Assembly: GCF_901000735.1 (NCBI RefSeq)
Contig: NC_081541.1
Span: forward strand, 22,799,273 to 22,863,272
Source: Corylus avellana
Taxonomy: Eukaryota > Streptophyta > Magnoliopsida > Fagales > Betulaceae
Length of the DNA: 64,000 nucleotides
Direction of reading: 5' to 3'
This document shows positions 47,111 to 57,143 of this stretch, piece after piece. The notes under the pieces were generated by a model that was given only the letters and a program-made list of their open reading frames with translations, was not told where the DNA came from and made no database searches. The translations under genes and the position numbers were made by a program. Each line of letters starts with the position of its first letter. Within the stretch, counting starts at the first letter, position 1.

Positions 47111-47583
47111 GATCAAAAGTGTTTAACTCCAGATTTAAAGATCTACGACCAAACATGCAAAAAGGAACTAACAAGCTAATAACCTAACAAACTAATAAAC
47201 TAAAAACTGAAATGAATTGAACTAAATTAAATTATATTAAACTAACTAAACACAATTGCAAGCAGAAATTAATTTAAACAGAAACTAAAAACTCACGAAA
47301 AAGGACCAAAAGATTTTGGCTAAAATCTACTGAATTGTTGCGGTTGATGTCTTGGCCACAAGTGCGCTCGATCGTAGCAGGAATCTAACACAAACAAAAC
47401 AACAACAACAACAACAACAACAACAAAAAAATCTTTTTTTTTTATTTTATTAGTAACAAGATTAAAACAAAACAAATTACAGAAAAATAAAATCCTAATT
47501 ATAACTAGTAGAAGAATAAAACTAATCTAGAAATAAATTGGTTTCAAAAAATAAACAAATCCCCGGCAACGGCGCCAAAAACT
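47106..47583 (-). other. Leader and PBS of element D
   Basis: The PBS is at 47561-47577 (minus TGGCGCCGTTGCCGGGG), an exact match to the tRNA-Asp 3' end complement. The leader holds CAA-repeat/A-rich tracts (47395-47460). It has only one recognisable palindrome, GCTCGATCG at about 47366-47374, near gag. Confidence 0.85.
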
Positions 47584-48977
47584 TGTTGTACAAATTTATT
47601 TAACTCGCAAGTGCACGAATCAATTGTAGTTAATGGATTGCAAGTGCGAGGTCGAACCCACAGGGAATTGTATTCTTGAAAGCAATTTTAAATCTAAATT
47701 ATTTAAACCCTAATCTAATTCCAAATAATTAAGAGATTTTTTTGTTTGAATGAAAAAGCAAAAGCATGAGCAATTTAAAGTGATTGAAATCTTATGACAA
47801 AGCACTAAGGTTTCGGAATCCACACCTCACAAATTCATAACAACATAATTTCATGGTCTATAATATTCCCCAAAGTTCTCACATATAAATCTTAAGTTTG
47901 CTTTACTATTGCTTCAAAGAATTAATCAAAAGATCCCATGTATCCATTCATAACCCAAATCACAAAAGAAATCCAATATTCGATCAAATCATTAAATGTA
48001 TCCATAAATCACAAGAAAATATCCAATCTTTATCAAAACATCAATTGTATCCAGAGAATAAATCACAGGGGAAATTCAATTTTTAACAAAGAAAACTAAG
48101 CAATCAATTGTATTGAATAATCTTAAATCATCAAGTGTATCCTTGAATCACAAAAGATATCCAAGAATTATTCAAGTCAATTGATTAGAAGTAAAACAAT
48201 AAAGCAATTAAACCATTAAATTGGAAATATTACATACATGAAACAAAGTTGCTAATCATAAGTGAGGATTCATCTTCAACCTTAGTTGAAGGTTTAGCCT
48301 CTCATATTATTGAAAGACAAAACAAGATTGATTGAATTCATAATGTAAAATTGAGTACTTACAAATAAAAATCACAAAGTTGAGATCCAAAAGCTAGGAA
48401 AACCTTAAACTCCCTTCTTTCTCCTCTGCAATCTTGAAATTCATAGCCTCTCTAACTAATCTGATAATTCCCTACTTATAGACCTAAAACTTAGGGTTTT
48501 ACAAGTTGAAATCGGATAAAATTCGTCCAGGTTTGTACCCTTGAATTGTGGGACGATTTTAGAATAGTAAACGTCCGAATTAGGAAAATCCTATTTCACA
48601 ATGAATTATATTATTTTGAGTCGGCTTTCCAATGCCGCTAGAATCAACTCAATCGGATATGTGAGCGAAAAGGTATAGTCAAAATACCGAGATGTGTTCA
48701 CAATCTAAATTTGAATCCAATCCGAAATTTTATCCAATCTGAACTTTAATCCAATCTTATCTTTAATCCGATTTAACCATTTCTTGGATTTGGTTAAGCT
48801 TAACCACATCATCTAGGTCTTCTCAAAGTATGTTTTCTTCCGAAAAGTAGTTTTTCTTCAATGACCTACAAAATACTAAAAACACAAAACTAACACAGAA
48901 CATCGGATAATAACACAGCTAAAGGATTAGCACAAGTAAATTAAGGGATCCAAATATGCAATATTTGGCGCACATCA
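47584..48977 (-). repeat. 5' LTR of element D
   Basis: 1394 bp. The minus strand begins TGATGTGCGCCAAATATT and ends TTGTACAACA. It carries the same U5 repeats (47940-48165) as the 3' LTR. The TATA box is mutated to TATAAGTA (near 48474-48481 on the minus strand). Confidence 0.92.
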
Positions 48978-49440
48978 ACGTCTGTTGCAGGTGGAGATTG
49001 TATGGCGCAGTGAGAGTGTGAGGGGGAATGGGGGAGAAAGTGACCTAAAATTGGTCACGTGGCCTGCTGCCTGAGTGCGCTCGATCTCACACATGGTGCG
49101 CTTGATCGCACTTGCACAAGGTTGTGCGTGTGCGGGTTATATGCGCTCGAGCGCACACAAGGTGCCTTGATCACACTAACAGAATGGACAAGGCCAAAAA
49201 TTAATTACTGCGCTAGATCGCATACAGGTTACGATCGATCGTAGTAACCAAATTTTTTTTTTTTTTAATGCATAATGTACAACAACTTTCTGTAATGAAA
49301 AGAAAATACAAGAGATAAGTGCAAACACTAAAAGTATTGCTGAAATTATGTAAAGTAAAGAAATTGACACGATGGAGAGCAAAGTAAGAAATGGAAAAGT
49401 GTACCGTCTCCAGTGGCCTCAGTGTCACTATTCTAGGTAG
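48978..49440 (-). other. Second palindrome cluster region of element C
   Basis: Matches 28720-29040 of B. It contains GCGATCGATCG/GCGCTCGAGCGC sites at about 49075-49250, preceded on the minus strand by a T-rich tract. It is separated from ORF3 only by element D. ORFs on either strand are unsupported. Confidence 0.65.
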
Positions 49441-49839
49441 ATGCGCTTCAGCACCTGGCCTGCTCAAACGCTTCTACTTGTAGCTTCAGTGCTACTAGTG
49501 TGGAGAGCTGCACTTAAGCTCCACAGAATGTGGCTCAAGTGCCCTAAGTGGTGCAGGGACAAGACTTTCTTTATAGGTCAACAATTTCGGTCCCACATAG
49601 AACTCCTTCTTGACATGCTTTCTGTGATGATAAGCCTTGGGTCTTTTCTTGTGGAGCTTGGTGCACTTATTTGCTTCATACCTCAATTCGTCCTGTTCAT
49701 GCAACTACCGCTTTCTCTTGGCTTGAAGAGGGTGACTTGGTCTACTGATGTCATTAGTAACAGCTGCATAGACTGGCCTAATGTCCTGCCTTGTGAGCTT
49801 GTGAGTGAGGGGGGTTTTTACTGGATTTTTCTGTGGATC
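49441..49839 (-). pseudogene. Integrase C-terminal remnant of element C and deletion junction
   Basis: The minus strand encodes DELRYEANKCTKLHKKRPKA and KKEFYVGPKLL, the C-terminal Athila IN domain in eroded form (D has [12 protein letters not shown] and FEVGQKVLPYNS). 49705-49839 joins it to the protease end. RT, RNase H and IN core are missing here. The plus-strand ORF 49441-49893 is a shadow. Confidence 0.78.
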
Positions 49840-50553
49840 TTACAAAACTGGCTCACTAACATCTTGGATCATGCAAACATCAAAGCACTCTAAATCACCA
49901 TGAGGTAATTTCATTGCATCAAATATTTTGAATTCTATTGTCTGACCATTCACCTTCATACTTACAGTACCCTTTTTCACACCTATTGTAGTATCAGCAG
50001 TTCTCATAAAGGGTCTTCCTAAGATGATAGGCAAGGGTGATGGCATAGGGGATTCTTCCACATCCAACACAATGAAATTAGCATGTAAAATAAATGTAAC
50101 TACCTTTACCAACACATCCTCAAGTATACCTCTTGGTATTTTGATGCTTCTGTCTACAAATTGCAAGGTGACAGAGGTTGGTTGAAGTTCCCCCAAACCT
50201 AACTTTTCATATACCATGTAAGGCAGCAAATTGACCCCTGCTCCCAGATCTAGCAATGCATGCTCAAAAAGATGGTCTCCTATCCTACAAGGAATGGTAC
50301 AACCACCCGGATCTGTTAGCTTTGGTGGTAATTCTCTTAATAAAACTGCACTTACCTCTTCTGTAAGGGCCACTGTCTCATGCTCTTGAAACTTCATTTT
50401 GTTAGTGCAACAATCCTTTAAAAATTTAGCATAAGAAGGAATCTGTTTAATTGCATCTAACAAAGAAATATTGATTTTTACTTTCCTCAAAGTCTCAAAG
50501 ATATCCATGAGTTGCTTATCTTTCTTTGGTTTGACTAACCTTTGAGGGAAGGG
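49840..50553 (-). pseudogene. Protease of element C
   Basis: A 222-codon minus-strand frame encodes the pre-protease segment (DAIKQIPSYAKFLKD) and a complete-looking retropepsin core. The catalytic loop is LLDLGAGVNLLPYMVYEKLG, the flap region VDRSIKIPRG and the C-terminal IILGRPFMRTADT. It would cleave Gag-Pol. Downstream pol is deleted. Upstream, solo LTR S2 separates it from gag. Confidence 0.9.
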
Positions 50554-50558
50554 TGGTG

Positions 50559-51937
50559 TGATAAGTGCTAAAATATTTATATTTTCAGCCCTTAACTTGC
50601 ATGTTTTAATCCTTTGGTTTTGGTTAATTAGGACATTTTACTGCCTTTTTGTATTTTCTTTGTTTTATAGGCTTTTGGAAGAAAAGAAAGCATTTCTGGA
50701 AAAAATTCCAAGCTTAAAGGGGCAAATTGGGAAGACCTAGAGGATATGGTTAAGCTTAACCAATCATGGTTAAAGTTTAATCAAATAAAGGAAAGGATTA
50801 ATTCGGAATTTCTCAATTTGAAGTCAAATCGGATTGGATGCAAAATTGGATTCTGAATACGTTTCCGTATTTTGACCATAACTTTCATCTCAGATATCCG
50901 ATTGAGGTGATTCAAGCGGCATTGGAAAGATAACTCAAACTACTACAATTCATTGTGAAATATCATTTTCCCAATTCGGAGCGCCGCAAGGCCAAAATCA
51001 TGCCGCAAGATAGAACCGCAATTCTGGGCGAATCCTATTCCGATTTGGGCTTAGGTTTTCTTTATCCTAATTGGGCTTGGACTTAAATCTCCGAAATTCT
51101 TAGGATTACTAGGGCTTCTAGGGCTCTCCTAAGCCATATAAATAGACCTCTAAGCCTCACAATTAGGGGAGGCCGTTTTAAGCTGAATTACGACGTATTG
51201 CCGTGGGGAAGCTTTTGCTTTGTTTTCCATTGTAAGTTTTATTCTTTCAATGATGACAATTCAATTGGTGATTATTTTTGTTATCATGAGAGGCTAAATC
51301 TTTCAACTAAGGTTGAAGATGAAGCTTCGTCATTGACAAACTCATGTATTCTCGTATTTTGTTTATACAATTTTGACTTCGAATAAGGATGTTGTAGATT
51401 TTCATTCAATTGCTTGATTTATATCTTTTAATTGAATGTGATAAACTATTATGTGTTGGAGTTGGATATTTGATGTGTTTCATCCTTCGGATACATCAAA
51501 TCATTCAATTGAAATCGGATATCCGTTGTGATTCGTTAACCAAACGGATACATAGGATGATTTAATTTCGAATCGGATATTTGTTGTGATTTGTAAAAAT
51601 GGGTGGATTCATTGAATGATTTAAACTTGATATTTGTAAAACATCGAATATAGTTTTTTCGATTGTAGGAACAAATACGAGAATATAGAGTTAAGATTTG
51701 GCGAAGTGAATTCTAAAACCTTAGTGTTCTTTACCATTTTATTTCATTATTTTCTTTAGTTTATGTTTTATTTTGCACGACAAAAATCACAAAATTCGGA
51801 ACTAGGTTAAAATAGAGTTGGTTTAAATAAAAATTGGTTTACACAACACAAATCCCTGTGGATCGACCTCGCACTTGCACACACGCTATATTGCACACGA
51901 CTCGTGCACTTGCGAGTACAATTAAATTTGTACATCA
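50559..51937 (+). repeat. Solo LTR S2 of the D/E/G-like family, plus strand, inside C
   Basis: TGATAAGTGC to GTACATCA, with perfect target duplication TGGTG (50554-50558 and 51938-51942). TATA box at 51137-51144. U5 has repeated GGATATCCGTTGTGATT / GGATACAT units (51475-51600). The terminal CGAGTACAATTAAATTTGT matches E's LTR end. No CGATCG cluster. ORFs at 51198-51386 and 51834-52067 are unsupported. Confidence 0.94.
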
Positions 51938-51942
51938 TGGTG

Positions 51943-53300
51943 CATTCACCTTCCCCATTTTGTTTACCTTGGAAGTTGATGCTTCCTCTGGAGATGCTGG
52001 AGGTGGCTCTTCATTTCCTATGACCTTGCCATTTCTGAGAACTGTGACTGCTTTCAGCTGCTGGTGACTCCCTAGATTGGGTATTGTTTGGGTTGGAACT
52101 TCTCCCTGTTTCCTTTCACTCTGCTCCTTTGCCATCTACCCCATTTGCACTTCCAGTCTTTGGATGGCTTGATCGGTCTTTGTATTGAATTGTTTTTGAT
52201 CAACCATAAATTTCTATTGTGAAGTCACTAGGGTGTGTATCATATTCTCCAGTTGGTTCAACTTGGACTCTTGAGTTGGCTAGCTTGCTTGTTGGGGCCC
52301 CTTCTGCTGTCCTTGATTGTTACTCCAAGAGAAATTAGGATGGTTAGGCCATCCTGGATTGTAGGTGTTGGAGTACGGATTATTCTTGTGAGGGTAATTG
52401 TTTTGTCCTACATAATTCACCTCTTCTTGCTCTGCAAATGGAGATAAAGGACACATTTCAGTAGTGTGATCTAAATGGGAACATATAGCACATACCTGGA
52501 TTGGTGTGTCCTTTTGAAGAGGTGAGATTTTCTAAGCAGTCATGGCTTTGACAATCATGTCTAACTTCTTTTCCATAGCAGCCATCTGATTTGGAGATCC
52601 CCTATTGAAGTTCACTTCGTACATGCCTTTGCTCTTTAATCCTCGCCTTCCTCTAGAGCAGAATTATTGGGAATGCTCACTTAATGTTTCAAAAAGCTCC
52701 ATTGCTTCTTCACTACTCTTTTCCATAAGTGCTCCTCCACAAGCTGAATCAACCATCCCTTTGTTAGTATCATCTAACCCTTCATAGAAAATTTGTACCT
52801 AATCATCTTGAGGGATGTTGTGATGTGGGCACTTTAGAAGCAATGAATTGAAGTGATCCAATGCCTCAAAGAAAAGATCTCCATCTCTTTGTTGGAACAT
52901 TTGAAGTTCCCTTTTAAGTTGTCTTGTCTTTTGGGCTGGGAAAAACTTCTTCAGAAAGTTTGTGGCTAATTCTTCCCAAGTATGGATAGAATTTACAGGC
53001 AAAGAATTATACCACAGTTTAGCATTATCTTTCAAAGAGAAGGGAAAGAGGACTAACCTGAGTCTCTCTGAAGTTAAGCCTTGGATGTGCTGCAACTTGC
53101 ATAGATCAAAGAACTCCTTAAGATGCAAGTTAGGATCCTCAGTAGGTGTGCCCCTAAAGTGAGTCAGTGCATTAAGGATTTGAGGAGAAATATAATAGCT
53201 GCCTTGTACCTCCGGTTGATATGCTATGCACGAAGGTTGATGGAGGTTCATTGGGACGAACGCCTGCTTCATCGGTCTCCGCACCAGTGGTCAATTTGCC
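51943..53300 (-). pseudogene. gag: gag of element C, many nonsense codons
   Basis: Homologous along its length to gag of B: capsid domain in the frame 53284-52799, zinc knuckle CAICSHLDHTTEMC at about 52450-52493, YNPGWPNHPNFSW, coiled coil, and the ATVLRNGK-like end (VTVLRNGKVIG). Compared with B, Gln codons have become stops at 52664-52666, 52532-52534 and 52136-52138. A GAG-to-TAG change ends the first frame at 52799-52801. The pattern fits C-to-T decay. Confidence 0.9.
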
Positions 53301-53766
53301 TCTAGTGGTCTTGGCGCTATTGGTGGATTCTTTTGCAAATCTTCCATTATGTTCTCAATTTCTTCCTCTTCTTCTTTGTCTCTAGGTCTTTGTCGAATTG
53401 CCTACTCAATTTCGAGATCAAGTGGAATGACGGTTGAATCTTGAGATTGATGACCTTGCATCAATAGAATTGCTTCTTCAGTCAAAGCAGCTTCAGTGCT
53501 GCTGCTCCGGATGCTCCCAAGAATTGCGCTCGATCACAGGTTTGTGTGCTCGATCGCAATACGCTCAATCTCACTCGGCTGAAGTTCAATCGCAATAACA
53601 GAATGCTAGTCCGCAAGCCTGAAATAGAAAACATAAAAAGTTAAGAATCAATAGAAAATATTTTCGATAAAAACAAAATTGAAAATTGAAAATTAAAGTA
53701 ACACAACTAAAGGAAAATAATTCTAAACAAAATTCACCGCAATCCCCGGCAACGAGGCAAAAAACT
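53301..53766 (-). other. Leader, palindrome cluster and decayed PBS of element C
   Basis: The cluster is at 53519-53595. The first gag codons (start near the CATCAA at 53458-53463) have scattered stops. The PBS at 53741-53760 has lost one to two bases from the tRNA-Asp complement: AATCCCCGGCAACG is followed by AGGC rather than GCGC. Confidence 0.7.
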
Positions 53767-55093
53767 TGCTGTCACAAATATCTACCTAAATTAATAGGCA
53801 AATAATTGGATGCTTTACCCACAAGTGCACGAGGTCAACACCGTAGAATAGGGTGCAAGTATGGGGTCATTCCCACGAGGATTGCTAAATTTTGCTCAAA
53901 ATCAATTCCCAAAGTAAAATAAAACAAAGATTGGATTTGAGTTGACAATGATAAAAAGGTAAGGCTTTGATATCCACCACTAATTATATTTAGCTAATAT
54001 ATCAATATGCCAATGTTTTGATCATGTTATGAATATCTAATGTTTGTCAACCTAAGGGCATTGGTGTCTACTCCTTAAGCTATTGATTTCCCTAAGCAAC
54101 AAATTAGGCATGGGTGTCTACTCTAATTCTTTTCTTTCTTAAAGGTTTTACCATGGGTGTCTACTAAGTTGTTTTTTAAGAAAGCATAAAACTGTGAAAA
54201 TCGACAAACACATGAGGCCTAGGGCATGGGTGTTTACTCCCGGTTCCCCATGTTGATTAACCTAAGAACCCGATGTGGATTTCTTTTGTTACTTTTATTA
54301 AAACTAGGACTCAGTCATCCAAATTGATTTAATTAACTAGTCCATACCACATGCATATGTTGATCAGGCACACACATATGAAGAATTCATGAAAACAGGA
54401 ATTAATCAATTTAGATATCACAACAAGATCATCACAACGGCGCCAATATTGAATATCAACTAAACATAACTAGGGCATCAATCAAGCTCTACTAAATAAA
54501 TTAGTTACACATAAGTTTGATGTTAAACATCTTCATAAAATAAAATAAAATAAAGGAAAAGAATAAACCCAAAACTTGAACTTGAAGAGCTCTAATTCTT
54601 CTCCTTGGAAAATATATCTATTCTAGAGGCTTAAGGGTCTATTTATAGGCTTTTAGGAATACCCTATAAACCCTAAAAATGGTAGGGTTTGAGCCTTAGT
54701 TCGCACTAAGTTACAAAACCCTAAAAAATTGCTCTTTCCTTATTAAGGCTGGCGGCTGTCTTGGCCATCAAGCACGGGTGCGCTCGATTGCAGCCCTTGT
54801 GCGATCGATCCTCCTTGTGCTTGCACTCGATCGTCAGTGCCTTGTGCATTGTGGTCCTTGCCTGTAGTGCGCTCGATCGCAGCTCCCCTACAATTGATCG
54901 CACTACCAGAGCCTTCCAATTTCCAAAATAGCTCTTTTTAAGTCCAAAACTTCTAAGATTGCTTTTTTTTCTTCCAATGACCTACAAAATCAAGAAAAAC
55001 ACAAAGGAATTAAAATGGCATAAATTAACTAAAACTAAAGAATTAAAACATGTAAGTTAAGGGCTAAAAATATGAATATTTTAATTCTTAACA
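53767..55093 (-). repeat. 5' LTR of element C
   Basis: 1327 bp. Same layout as 34041-35382: U5 repeats GTAGACACC (54063-54240), TATA box (minus strand, near 54650) and palindrome cluster (54775-54905). The U3 end reads TGTTAAGAAT, a mutated version of TGTTAAGTGC. Confidence 0.92.
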
Positions 55094-55580
55094 CTCTGCC
55101 GGAAGGTGGTTCCATCATTTTTTCTCCATGCTGAGTGCACCTAGAGTTAATAGGCTGGCCAAGGGGACGAGGCTGTGGCCATAGTATCTCATCCCAGGTC
55201 TCAAGGGACGCGCAACCCTAGTACACAAGGGTAAAAGTGTACATGGGCCCTATTATGAGATAATGATAATAAGAAATTTCTTGATTTATGAGATGTTTTA
55301 TTGCTAGACGTATCAATATGCATATGTGACTGGTATGACTGGTTTGCATATATATATATATTATTGTGCTTTCCGATTTCAAAACAAAATATTTTTTTTC
55401 AAATCTGGCTACAAGGAGTAAAACTATTTATGGATAGGGGTGAATATAATTTATCCAATAATTTGTATTAAGCACTCTCATAAACCTTATAGATCTTCGC
55501 AAAAAAAAAAAAAAAAAACTTGTTGTAAAAGAGGAAAAGTGACAAACCTAGCCTTGACGGGTTGGGGATGTTACATCGAG

Positions 55581-56542
55581 GGCTTCTAGGGCTCTCCTAA
55601 TCCATATAAATAGGCATCTAAACATTGAAGAAAGAAACCACTACCTAGGGCAAAAATTCAAAAAATAGTTCTTGGGGGCTTAGCAGAGTCATGAGCGACT
55701 AAACCCCCTAGTGGTGTATTGATGTAACCCCATCCGAGCACGATGGTTTGATTGTATTTAAATTTATAGATTTTCAATTCATGCATATTGGTTGTATAAT
55801 TATGAGAATTGCTACAATTTGATTTTGTTCTTCATGTTTAAATGAAATTGTTCTTAAATTCCAAAATCAATATTTGTAAAATTCATATCTTGTCTTAGAA
55901 AGTCTTTTACTTTTATTGAACTCAAATCATTCTTACTTTCTGTAATTATGGGGATGATGATTATATAATGGTTTTAACTGACATATAATCAAAAGGGTTA
56001 GATAGGTCATACTTAGGGAAGACCGGTCGTACTGCATCTTAGTGGTCAGGTGGATGATATGTGCCAACCAAATATGGGTTATACTTACTCTCTTGATTTT
56101 ATGGATCCTATTAACGAATTAGATAATCCAAACCTAGGGAAGACGGATCGTACTGCATCTTAGTGGTTAGGTAGACAATTCGTGCCAACCAAAGATGGAT
56201 TATACTTATTCTATAATATGGTAATTTCTTGTTTATTTATAACATGCATAGAATGAATTTTTTGAGTAAATATGAGTAACCATTTTTGTGTGGATGGAGG
56301 TGAAGTCAATACCTTACACTCACTCTTATATTCAAATTCTCTTTTATATTCATGCACTTTAGTTACAAAACAACTCAATCATCTTTTAAATTAAATTACT
56401 TTTAATCTTCATAAACTTGATAATAACACTCCTACAGTCCGTAAGGTTCGACACCCTCTCTATAGCCTTATCCTACAAAGATTCGTACTATTGCAAATAG
56501 TATTTTATTATTGATTACTTTTACTTTGAAAACACCACATCA
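55581..56542 (+). repeat. 5' LTR of element G, second part
   Basis: It continues from 21442 with GCTTCTAGGGCTCTCC and has a TATA box at 55605-55612. Two copies of an about 120 bp unit, each with GGGAAGAC, CGTACTGCATCTTAGTGG and GTGCCAACCAAA, are at about 56015-56100 and 56135-56215. It ends ACCACATCA before the PBS. Confidence 0.78.
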
Positions 56543-56547
56543 ATTTT

Positions 56548-56565
56548 TGGAGCCCTTGCCGGGGA
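56548..56565 (+). other. PBS of element G, tRNA-Asp-like
   Basis: TGGAGCCCTTGCCGGGGA differs at two positions from the tRNA-Asp complement. Confidence 0.75.
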
Positions 56566-56699
56566 CTGCAAACGATTTCGTTATTAAGTTTTAAAGATTA
56601 AATTTAGCTTAATTATTTTTTGTTTTTATTTATTTTGTTTTCTAATCTTTTCTTTTGGTTTAGTTAGTGTTTTTTTGATTTTCAGCTTTCAAACTCGTA

Positions 56700-56870
56700 G
56701 CTGAGCAGCCCAGCATCATCAGTCGAGCGCATATACAATAGACCGCCCAATCCCAGCAAGTTGGGCTCAAGCCCCTCTGCGCTCGAGCACACCTATCTTC
56801 GGCAGTGCGCTCGAGCACAACCACCAGTGCAATCAAGCACACCAGCACCTCAATTCCAACACACATACGG
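56700..56870. promoter_or_regulatory. Leader palindrome cluster of G
   Basis: Five sites of the GCGCTCGAGC/AGTCGAGCGC kind follow a T-rich tract ending in TTTTCAG (56668-56686), about 60 bp before gag. Here the core is CTCGAG rather than CGATCG, but the half-sites GCGC are kept. Confidence 0.55.
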
Positions 56871-56931
56871 GTTGTCTTAGTTTTTATTTTCTGTTTTTAT
56901 TTTTATTTTTATTTTTATTTTCTTTTAGTTT

Positions 56932-57143
56932 ATGTTGGGTCACCGTTCACTATCTTTGCCTTTAATTACTTGTGACCCCGACATTGAACACACTCTTAGA
57001 CAACTTAGGGCCGAAAAGAATTCTAATTTGCTAGAAGAGCGTACCATAGAGACCATGGGTGATCCTATAGCATTGAGAGATCATTATCTCCCGACCACTT
57101 TTACTTCCCCCCCATGTCTCAGACTGCAGGATATTACGGCAGC
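56932..57143 (+). pseudogene. gag: gag N-terminus of element G, cut by element E
   Basis: The ATG at 56932 opens a frame with ETMGDPIALRDHYLP, matching the MGDP-LRDY start of Athila Gag proteins as I remember them. It then has CLRLQDITAAD. The frame is open up to the insertion of E at 57144, so G's gag was possibly intact when struck. The remainder lies outside the window. Confidence 0.7.

Larger units (their letters stand above)
38280..48977 (-). mobile_element. Element D: Athila-like element with full pol, minus strand
   Basis: The LTRs are 38280-39667 and 47584-48977, with a perfect tRNA-Asp PBS and gag, PR, RT, RNase H, IN in order. It lies between the second palindrome cluster and ORF3 of C. 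The flanking five-mers (GCGTT left, ACGTC right) differ at two bases, so the target duplication is not exact. All proteins are disrupted, yet the full gene set makes this family a candidate helper for A-C. Confidence 0.9.
34041..55093 (-). mobile_element. Element C: large Athila-like element, minus strand, interrupted by D and S2
   Basis: The perfect target duplication CTCTG (34036-34040 and 55094-55098) bounds 21 kb. About 10.7 kb belongs to D and 1.4 kb to S2, so C itself is near 9 kb. Minus-strand order is 5' LTR, decayed PBS, leader cluster, gag, protease, integrase C-terminal tail, second cluster, ORF3, 3' module, PPT, 3' LTR. RT, RNase H and the IN core have been deleted between about 49840 and 49705. 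Confidence 0.93.
21443..55575 (+). repeat. Solo LTR F, Tekay-like, scattered over four pieces
   Basis: It starts TGTAGTGCCCC and ends GGGATGTTACA. The flanks TCTAG (21438-21442) and TCGAG (55576-55580) differ by one base. Its own sequence is 21443-22257, 23639-24204, 33248-34040 and 55099-55575, about 2.6 kb in total. The rest is S1, B and C, each with an exact TSD. The segments near 22110-22250, 23645-23770 and 33245-33420 are GA-rich, possibly 5' UTR-like. No ORF is supported in it. Confidence 0.8.

Noticed and set aside
47561..47577. Perfect tRNA-Asp 3' end match, possible tRNA gene
   Set aside because: Only the acceptor-end complement is present, next to an LTR; it is a primer binding site, and no cloverleaf surrounds it.
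49441..49893. 150 aa plus-strand ORF with hydrophobic stretches
   Set aside because: Antisense to the integrase tail and protease end of C.
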